Shown here one piece after another: positions 1 through 4,562 of a stretch of DNA of 8,123 nt. The position numbers were made by a program, and so were the translations under genes. The notes beneath the pieces were generated by a model. It ran no database searches and was not told where the DNA came from. It saw only the letters and a list, made by a program, of their open reading frames with translations. Source of the stretch: AWTP1-18 sp036518635 (GTDB lineage Bacteria; Pseudomonadota; Gammaproteobacteria; Burkholderiales; Rhodocyclaceae); NCBI GenBank assembly GCA_036518635.1, contig DATDMT010000095.1, forward strand, positions 1-8,123, read 5' to 3'. How positions within the stretch are numbered: the first letter of the stretch is position 1; every line of letters begins with the position of its first letter.

Positions 1-1
1 G

Positions 2-1156
2 ACCTCGATGTCGGACATCCTGATCGTCTGCAACCGGGCCGGCGTGATCGAGGACGTGAACCCTTCGCTGGTGGCCCTCACCGGGCGCAGCGAGGCCAGC
101 CTCAAGGGCAGCTCGCTGTTCGACCTGTTCGCCGACGACGCCTCGCGCCAGCGCATCCGCCAGCATGTGGCGGGCCACGCCAGCGACACCCTGCACGACT
201 GCGAGTTGCTGCTGCTCGGCATCGACGGCCATGCGGTGCCGGTGTCGCTGAACTGCACGCCGCGCTACAGCGGCATGGGCAAGATGCTCGGCAGCGTGGT
301 CACCGGCCGTCCGGTGGGCGAGCTGCGCCGCGCCTACCAGGCTTTGCGTCAGGCCCACGAGGATTTGAAGCGCACCCAGCAGCAATTGCTGCATTCGGAA
401 AAGATGGCCTCTCTCGGCCGCCTGGTGGCCGGCGTCGCCCATGAGCTGAACAACCCGATCAGCTTCGTCCTGGGCAACGTGGTGTCGCTCAAACGTTATG
501 TTGGACGCATGGCCCGCTATCTCGATGCGGTGCACGGCGGCGCCGGCGAAGAAGTGCTGGCGCGGCTGCGCGAGGAACTGCGGATCGACCGTCTGCTCGA
601 CGACCTGCCTTCGCTGATCGACGGCACGGTGGAGGGCGCCGAGCGCACCCGCGAAGTGGTGGATGGCCTCAAGCGCTTTTCGGCGATGGACCGCGACGAA
701 CGCCAGGGCTTCGATTTGGTGCCGGTGATCGAACGTTCGGTGCATTGGGTGGCCAAGGCCAGCAGCGACCGCTTCAATGTGCATTTCGATCTGCCGCCGA
801 CAATTCCCGTGGTTGGCTCGCCGGGCCAGCTACAGCAGGTGCTGATGAATCTGGTGCAGAACGCCTGCGATGCCACGGCCGAGGTGGCCGAGCCCAGCCT
901 GTCCATCGTCGCGCAGGAGGCGGACGGGCGGATTCGGATCGAATTCCGCGACAACGGCCCGGGCATCGCCGCGGAAAACCTGCAGCGCATCTTCGATCCC
1001 TTTTTCACCACCAAGCCGGTGGGCAAGGGCACCGGCCTCGGCCTGGCGATCAGCTACGGCATCGTTGAGCGCCACAACGGCCGCCTCAGCGTGGCCAACG
1101 GCGAGGGCGGCGGCGCCGTGTTCACCCTGACGCTGCCGCTGACCGCCGCCGGCTAG
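2..1156 (+). CDS. PAS-domain sensor histidine kinase, C-terminal part (5' end outside window)
   Basis: Cytoplasmic two-component sensor kinase that should autophosphorylate on a histidine and pass the phosphate to a response regulator not seen here. Numbering from the ATG at 8: a PAS domain covers about residues 1-100, a coiled-coil linker about 103-130, the HisKA dimerisation domain has the phospho-acceptor His145 in HELNNP, and the ATPase domain has an N box (N281, N285, D288), a G1 box (D315-N-G-P-G319) and the FDPFFTTK and GKGTGLGL segments near 329-346. All catalytic motifs are intact. The extra helices between HisKA and the ATPase domain (about 175-235) are typical of HisKA4-like kinases. 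The frame is open to the left edge and reads T-S-M-S-D-I-L-I-V; PAS domains usually have a helix ending in a similar S-M-S/P-D just before the first strand, so the ATG at 8 is probably internal. No membrane segment is visible in this part. The PAS ligand cannot be told. Confidence 0.93.
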   Translation, partial: TSMSDILIVCNRAGVIEDVNPSLVALTGRSEASLKGSSLFDLFADDASRQRIRQHVAGHASDTLHDCELLLLGIDGHAVPVSLNCTPRYSGMGKMLGSVVTGRPVGELRRAYQALRQAHEDLKRTQQQLLHSEKMASLGRLVAGVAHELNNPISFVLGNVVSLKRYVGRMARYLDAVHGGAGEEVLARLREELRIDRLLDDLPSLIDGTVEGAERTREVVDGLKRFSAMDRDERQGFDLVPVIERSVHWVAKASSDRFNVHFDLPPTIPVVGSPGQLQQVLMNLVQNACDATAEVAEPSLSIVAQEADGRIRIEFRDNGPGIAAENLQRIFDPFFTTKPVGKGTGLGLAISYGIVERHNGRLSVANGEGGGAVFTLTLPLTAAG

Positions 1157-1249
1157 TGCCGCCGGGTGGCCGCGTAGGTGCCGGCTGCCACAGGGATGTA
1201 ACACGCCCATGGGAGCATCCACGCCATTCACTTCCCCGGCGAGTTGCTC

Positions 1250-1567
1250 ATGGCCCACTGCGCCCAGATTGTCCTTGTCAGATCCGGCCAGCGCTCGGTG
1301 CTGCGGATTGCCGGGCGCTTCGATTTCGACGCCCATCCGGAATTCATCAAATGCCTTCAGGCCGCGGTCGCCGATAGGGAGTCGAGCGAACTGGTGGTGG
1401 ACCTGGCTCAGGTGGATTACCTGAACAGCTCCGGCCTTGCAATGCTGCTGCTGATGCGGCAGAAGGCCCTCGCCGTGCGCAAGACGGCGGTGCTGGAAAA
1501 CCCCAGCGCAGCGGCCCGTTTGTGGCTCGACAAAGCCAGGTTTGGGCAAGCGCTCCAGCCCGGCTAA
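1250..1567 (+). CDS. Single-domain STAS protein (anti-sigma factor antagonist-like)
   Basis: A 105-residue protein that is essentially one STAS domain, the fold of SpoIIAA and RsbV. In that family a partner-switching kinase phosphorylates a conserved serine, and the unphosphorylated form releases a target such as a sigma factor, phosphatase or kinase. The protein shows the expected order: a first strand with V-L-R-I-A-G-R-F-D, then L-V-V-D-L-A-Q-V-D-Y, then N-S-S-G-L, where family members carry D-S-S/A/T-G, so the phosphorylatable serine is kept. The ATG at 1250 is chosen because GGCGAG lies 6 nt upstream; a TTG at 1244 would add two residues but has no Shine-Dalgarno. It follows the sensor kinase by 93 nt in the same direction and may share its transcript. 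No anti-sigma kinase or PP2C phosphatase is in the window, so its partner is unknown. Other STAS roles, such as a chemosensory or biofilm switch, are possible. Confidence 0.85.
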   Translation: MAHCAQIVLVRSGQRSVLRIAGRFDFDAHPEFIKCLQAAVADRESSELVVDLAQVDYLNSSGLAMLLLMRQKALAVRKTAVLENPSAAARLWLDKARFGQALQPG

Positions 1568-1686
1568 AGGGTTTTGTCGTCTGGATCAAGCTGTCGATGG
1601 GGCTTTTTTGGTATAAGTGATTGCCTTAGCGACACCCTGACCGAAGACGCGAAATACGGGCTGCTGCGCCCGTCACCCAGGCTCCT

Positions 1687-2208
1687 ATGAAAGACAAATC
1701 GATAGTACCGACCCGCCAAGAGCGGGTCATGCGGGAAAACGACTTCATCGTTTCCAAGACCGACACCCGCGGCATCATCACCTACGGCAACCCGATCTTC
1801 ATCGAGTTCTCCGGCTACACCGAGCAGGAGCTGCTCGGTTCCCAGCACAACATCATCCGTCACCCGGACATGCCCCGGTCGGCCTTCAAGCTGGCCTGGG
1901 ACACCATCCAGTCGGGCAAGGAGTTCTTCGCCTATGTGAAGAACATGTCCAAGGACGGCGGCTTCTACTGGGTGTTCACCCACATCACCCCGGACTTCGG
2001 ACCCAACGGCCAGATCATCGGCTACTACTCGGTGCGCCGCTGCCCCAAGCGCAGCGCCATCGAGACCATCGAGGGCGTCTATCGCCAGATGCTCGCCGCC
2101 GAGCAGACGGCCGGTGCCCGCGACGCCATCGCTGCCGGCACCCAGGTGCTGGTCAATCAACTTACTGCGGCAGGGATGAGCTATGAACAGTTGGTTTTCG
2201 CGCTCTGA
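1687..2208 (+). CDS. Stand-alone Aer-type PAS protein (candidate FAD redox sensor, CetB-like)
   Basis: A 173-residue soluble protein consisting of one PAS domain (about 15-118) and a short helical tail. The PAS core closely resembles the N-terminal domain of E. coli Aer: it has F-S-G-Y-T-E-Q-E-L, H54-N-I-I-R58-H59-P-D61-M-P, V-K-N86 and the F-Y-W95-V segment. R58, H59, D61 and N86 align by eye with Aer residues R57, H58, D60 and N85, which matter for FAD binding or signalling, so I infer FAD-based redox or energy sensing. It has no membrane anchor, HAMP or signalling domain of its own. Its last 26 nt overlap the start of the next gene, a chemoreceptor, so the two are probably co-translated and interact, as Campylobacter CetB and CetA do. 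The ribosome binding site before 1687 is weak (CAGG). The 119-nt gap upstream holds a -10-like TATAAG at 1612-1617 without a convincing -35. A heme or other ligand is less likely. Confidence 0.88.
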   Translation: MKDKSIVPTRQERVMRENDFIVSKTDTRGIITYGNPIFIEFSGYTEQELLGSQHNIIRHPDMPRSAFKLAWDTIQSGKEFFAYVKNMSKDGGFYWVFTHITPDFGPNGQIIGYYSVRRCPKRSAIETIEGVYRQMLAAEQTAGARDAIAAGTQVLVNQLTAAGMSYEQLVFAL

Positions 2209-3484
2209 AGTGCGCCGCGGCCTGGCCCTGGCCCTGATTCTCGGCGGCGCCGGCCTGGCCTTCGTCGATCCCTGGTACGCCCTGGCACCGCTGCTGGCGG
2301 CGGCGCTGCTGATGCTGCTGCCGGCCCGGAGCGGCGGCGGTAACCCCCTGGATGAACTCAACGACCTGGTGGCGCACATCGGCGAAGGGCGGCTCGAGTC
2401 GCGCCTGCCGCGGGCCTATGCCGACCCCGGCCTGGAGCACATTCGGGTCAAGCTGAATTCGGCCCTGGACCAGACCGAAACCTCCTTCCGTGAAATGCTC
2501 GGCGCCATGGAGGCCTCCACCGAGGGCCGGGCCTGGCGCCGGCTGCAGACCGCCGGCCTGCATGGCACTTTCCGCGCCGTGCTGGAGCGCATGCAGCAGA
2601 TGCTCAACAAGCTCGAGGAAGCCCAGGAATCCATCGCCCGCGAGGCGCTGCTGTCGCGCATCTTCCTGCGTTCCGAGCGGGGCCTGTCAATGGCTATCGG
2701 CCGCGTCCGCAGCGCCCTGGAAGAGGTTTCGAAAGATTCGACCGAGGCCGAATCCCTGGCGCGGACCTTCGCCGATTCGGCCAGCAGCATGTCGGATGCG
2801 GCGATCAGCATGTCCGCCGCCCTCGGCAGCGCCAACCAGTCGGCCCAGCGCAGCGCCGCATCTCTCGCCGAACTGCGCGACCGCACCGAGGCGATCAAGG
2901 GGATGACCGGCCGCATCGACAACGTCGCCAAGCAGACCAACCTGTTGGCCTTGAACGCCTCGATCGAGGCGGCGCGGGCCGGCGAGGCAGGGCGCGGTTT
3001 TGCCGTGGTGGCCGACGAGGTGCGCAAGCTGGCGGACCAGGCGCAGCAAGCCACGGTCGAGATCAGCCAGGCGGTTGGCGAGGTGGTGATGGCGGTGAAT
3101 CAGGTGTCCGAGAGCATGGAGGCCGTCGGTGTTTCCGTCTCCGACGCCCGGGCGACGGCCGACGTGTTCGGCAGCGAACTGGCCGGCTCGGCCAGTTCCG
3201 CCCATGTCGTGCAGGGCCTGGCCGAAGCCATCGGCCGCGGCGCGACGACCATGGACACTTCGATGCACATGGTCTGGCTGGCGCAGAAGGCGCGCAATGA
3301 CGTCAATGCGGCGATCAACGGCGAGGCGGTGGACATCACCAGCCTGACCGAGCCGGAAAAGAAGGCCCTGGACATGGTCAGTTCCAAGCGCTGGGCACAC
3401 AGCAGCAAGGACCGCGATGCCTTACTGGAAATGTACGAGAGCCTGTTCGCCCATATCGACGAAAGCATGAAAACCCCGGCCTGA
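2183..3484 (+). CDS. Methyl-accepting chemotaxis protein without periplasmic domain (CetA-like partner)
   Basis: A 433-residue chemoreceptor that should relay signals to CheW/CheA and flagellar motors. Order: short basic N terminus, two membrane segments (about 13-28 and 32-47) joined by only a few residues around D-P-W, a HAMP-like region from about 54 to 105 starting N-P-L-D-E-L, a second HAMP-like helix pair around 106-145, then the signalling coiled coil. Its highly conserved hairpin tip (about 246-285) contains Q-T-N-L-L-A-L-N-A-S-I-E-A-A-R-A-G-E and R-G-F-A-V-V-A-D-E-V-R. With no ligand domain outside the cell it must take its input from inside, and the PAS protein encoded just upstream is the obvious source. 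The start at 2183 is supported by AGGGA at 2172-2176 inside the upstream gene and by the 26-nt overlap. The tail from about 360 to 433 is not part of a standard signalling domain, and there is no CheR/CheB-tethering NWETF-type pentapeptide at the C terminus. Confidence 0.92.
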   Translation: MNSWFSRSEVRRGLALALILGGAGLAFVDPWYALAPLLAAALLMLLPARSGGGNPLDELNDLVAHIGEGRLESRLPRAYADPGLEHIRVKLNSALDQTETSFREMLGAMEASTEGRAWRRLQTAGLHGTFRAVLERMQQMLNKLEEAQESIAREALLSRIFLRSERGLSMAIGRVRSALEEVSKDSTEAESLARTFADSASSMSDAAISMSAALGSANQSAQRSAASLAELRDRTEAIKGMTGRIDNVAKQTNLLALNASIEAARAGEAGRGFAVVADEVRKLADQAQQATVEISQAVGEVVMAVNQVSESMEAVGVSVSDARATADVFGSELAGSASSAHVVQGLAEAIGRGATTMDTSMHMVWLAQKARNDVNAAINGEAVDITSLTEPEKKALDMVSSKRWAHSSKDRDALLEMYESLFAHIDESMKTPA

Positions 3485-3503
3485 GCCGGCGGCTTCCTCC
3501 GTT

Positions 3504-3524
3504 CCAGCCGGCACCGCCGGCTGG
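3504..3524 (+). terminator. Perfect 9-bp stem-loop after the chemoreceptor gene
   Basis: CCAGCCGGC (3504-3512), a 3-nt ACC loop and GCCGGCTGG (3516-3524) form a perfect GC-rich hairpin 20 nt after the stop codon of the chemoreceptor. No U-tract follows, so it is not a classical intrinsic terminator. Ending of the transcript with help from a factor, or protection of the mRNA 3' end, are both plausible. It marks the boundary between the chemotaxis pair and the metal-uptake genes. Confidence 0.45.
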
Positions 3525-3552
3525 CAGGTGACTAACCACCCCGTTGTTTCTG

Positions 3553-3576
3553 CAACCGCGGCAAGGCGCGCGGTTG
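3553..3576. repeat. 8-bp inverted repeat in the intergenic spacer
   Basis: CAACCGCG (3553-3560) and CGCGGTTG (3569-3576) are perfect complements separated by 8 nt. The pair lies about 40 nt upstream of the NikR-like box and 95 nt before the permease gene. It could be a second hairpin of the chemoreceptor 3' end or an operator half of the metal genes; the sequence alone does not decide. No U-tract follows. Confidence 0.35.
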
Positions 3577-3614
3577 AGGCCTGTCGACCACGGCATCAAG
3601 CGGGCACGGAAGTT

Positions 3615-3642
3615 GTATGAAGTTTCTCCAAAATCTGCATAA
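3615..3642. promoter_or_regulatory. NikR-like operator before the nickel/cobalt permease
   Basis: GTATGA (3615-3620) and GCATAA (3637-3642) are separated by exactly 16 nt. The E. coli NikR operator has the form GTATGA-N16-TCATAC, so the left arm is identical and the right arm matches 4 of 6 positions at the correct spacing. The inner bases extend the symmetry (TATGAAG paired with CTGCATA, 6 of 7). The right arm overlaps a good -10 hexamer, so a bound repressor would block the promoter. The following gene is a nickel/cobalt permease, which is the expected target. That the regulator is NikR is inferred; nikR itself is not in the window. Confidence 0.5.
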
Positions 3643-3643
3643 T
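3638..3643 (+). promoter_or_regulatory. Candidate -10 element of the permease promoter
   Basis: CATAAT differs from TATAAT at one position and lies 28 nt before the permease start codon. The best -35 candidate, TTGTAT at 3613-3618, matches only TTG and has a 19-nt spacer, so the promoter would be weak without help or tuned by the overlapping palindrome. Confidence 0.35.
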
Positions 3644-3670
3644 CGGCCCTGAGCCGCGGAGGAGAAATCG

Positions 3671-4483
3671 ATGGAAGCAAGCCTGCCCCAGGAGTGGTCC
3701 GCCCTTTGTCTGCTGGTCTTCGTTCTCGGCCTGAAGCACGGCTTCGACGCCGACCACCTGGCCACGATTGATGGCCTGACCCGTTTCAACGCCCGCACCC
3801 GGCCGCTGCTGGCGCGCTATTGCGGCGCCTTGTTCTCCCTCGGCCATGGCGCGGTGGTCGTCGCCATTGCCCTCACCGTCAGTTTCCTGTCGCAGACCGC
3901 CGCCACGCCGGAATGGCTGGAAGGGGTCGGCACCGGCGTTTCCGTCGTCGTCCTGCTGGGCCTCGGCTTTGCCAATCTGCGGGCGGTGCTGAAAACGCCG
4001 CCGGACGAAGTGGTGATGCCGGTCGGCTTCAAGGGGCGGCTCCTTGGCCGGCTCAATCGCGCCGCCCATCCGGGCCTGGTGGCCCTGGTCGGCGCCCTGT
4101 TCGCCCTGTCCTTCGACACCGTTAGCCAGGCCACCCTGTTCGCCCTCACCGGCACCCATTTCGGCGGCTGGGAACATGCGCTGACCCTGGGCCTGATCTT
4201 CATGCTTGGCATGCTGGTCACCGATGGCATCAACGGCCTGTGGATTTCGCGCCTGATCCGCCGCGCAGACCAGGCGGCCTTGATCGCCTCGCGGGTGATG
4301 GGCCTGGTGGTCTCCGGCGTCAGCCTGCTGGTGGCCGGCTTCACCCTGGCCAAGCTGGCCTTGCCCGGCGTCGATGCCTGGAGTGAAGGCAAGGAACTGA
4401 TGTTCGGCCTGGCGGTGGTGCTGATGATTGCTGGCAGCTTTATCGCCGCTCTGCATCTGGCGCGGCGCCCGGTATTGACTTGA
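3671..4483 (+). CDS. Nickel/cobalt permease, NiCoT (HoxN/HupN/NixA) family
   Basis: A 270-residue inner-membrane secondary transporter for Ni2+ and/or Co2+. The family signature H-X4-D-H is present as H23-G-F-D-A-D28-H29 in the second half of the first membrane helix. Other family blocks are recognisable: L-F-S-L-G-H-G at 54-60 (family F-S-L-G-H-S), S-F-D-T at 147-150 (family G-F-D-T), and G-M-L-V-T-D-G-I-N-G-L-W at 180-191. About seven or eight hydrophobic segments are seen. At 270 residues it is shorter than classical HoxN or NixA (over 300), mainly because the cytoplasmic loop at about 107-135 is short. The start is well supported by GGAGGAG at 3658-3664, with 6 nt between AGGAG and the ATG. 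A NikR-like box sits immediately upstream and a TonB-dependent receptor gene follows after 79 nt, suggesting regulated uptake across both membranes. Ni versus Co specificity cannot be read from the sequence, although the operator favours nickel. Confidence 0.9.
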   Translation: MEASLPQEWSALCLLVFVLGLKHGFDADHLATIDGLTRFNARTRPLLARYCGALFSLGHGAVVVAIALTVSFLSQTAATPEWLEGVGTGVSVVVLLGLGFANLRAVLKTPPDEVVMPVGFKGRLLGRLNRAAHPGLVALVGALFALSFDTVSQATLFALTGTHFGGWEHALTLGLIFMLGMLVTDGINGLWISRLIRRADQAALIASRVMGLVVSGVSLLVAGFTLAKLALPGVDAWSEGKELMFGLAVVLMIAGSFIAALHLARRPVLT

Positions 4484-4503
4484 CTCCCTAGCTGGCCCCT
4501 CGT

Positions 4504-4558
4504 CCGGCGCTACCTCCCACGTGGCGCCGGGCGTTTGCCCGGGTACGGGCATTTTTTT
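4504..4558 (+). promoter_or_regulatory. Attenuator-like leader with alternating hairpins
   Basis: Four segments can pair in mutually exclusive ways. Segment 1 (4504-4513) pairs with segment 2 (4521-4530) in a 10-bp stem with one G-U pair and a 7-nt loop. The end of segment 2 (CCGGGC, 4527-4532) can instead pair with segment 3 (GCCCGG, 4537-4542) over 6 bp. Segment 3 (GCCCG, 4537-4541) can pair with segment 4 (CGGGC, 4546-4550), which is followed by seven T. So 1:2 plus 3:4 would terminate, and 2:3 would let transcription continue into the receptor gene. The layout is that of a transcription attenuator; the signal and whether it works in vivo are unknown. The permease stop codon is 20 nt upstream of segment 1. 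Confidence 0.42.
4537..4558 (+). terminator. Intrinsic terminator abutting the receptor start codon
   Basis: GCCCG, a 4-nt GGTA loop and CGGGC form a 5-bp all-GC stem, followed by A and seven T (4552-4558). This is the form of a Rho-independent terminator. It ends only 4 nt before the ATG of the TonB-dependent receptor, so a transcript from the permease promoter must read through it to express the receptor. No good promoter is visible between the terminator and that ATG. Confidence 0.6.
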
Positions 4559-4562
4559 GGCG

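Noticed and set aside
1565..1600. Possible sigma-28 flagellar promoter (TAAAGGG ... GTCGATGG)
   Set aside because: The gap between TAAA and the GCCGATAA-like part is 24 nt, not about 15, and only five of eight -10 bases match. The TAA also belongs to the STAS stop codon.
1588..1609. Intrinsic terminator after the STAS gene (AAGC ... GCTT followed by T run)
   Set aside because: Only a 4-bp stem with a 10-nt loop; too weak to call, although the T run is real.
1608..1625. Possible sigma-54 promoter (TTGG ... TTGCC) before the PAS gene
   Set aside because: The GG and GC pairs are 11 nt apart; sigma-54 needs 10, and the GCAC part is missing.
3251..3484. CZB zinc domain at the end of the chemoreceptor
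   Set aside because: A histidine and a tryptophan occur near the right place, but the cysteine of the motif and its spacing are missing; kept only as a low-interest tail finding.
3474..3670. Cobalamin riboswitch before the nickel/cobalt permease
   Set aside because: No B12-box-like conserved core was found in the spacer, and the length and folds do not fit.
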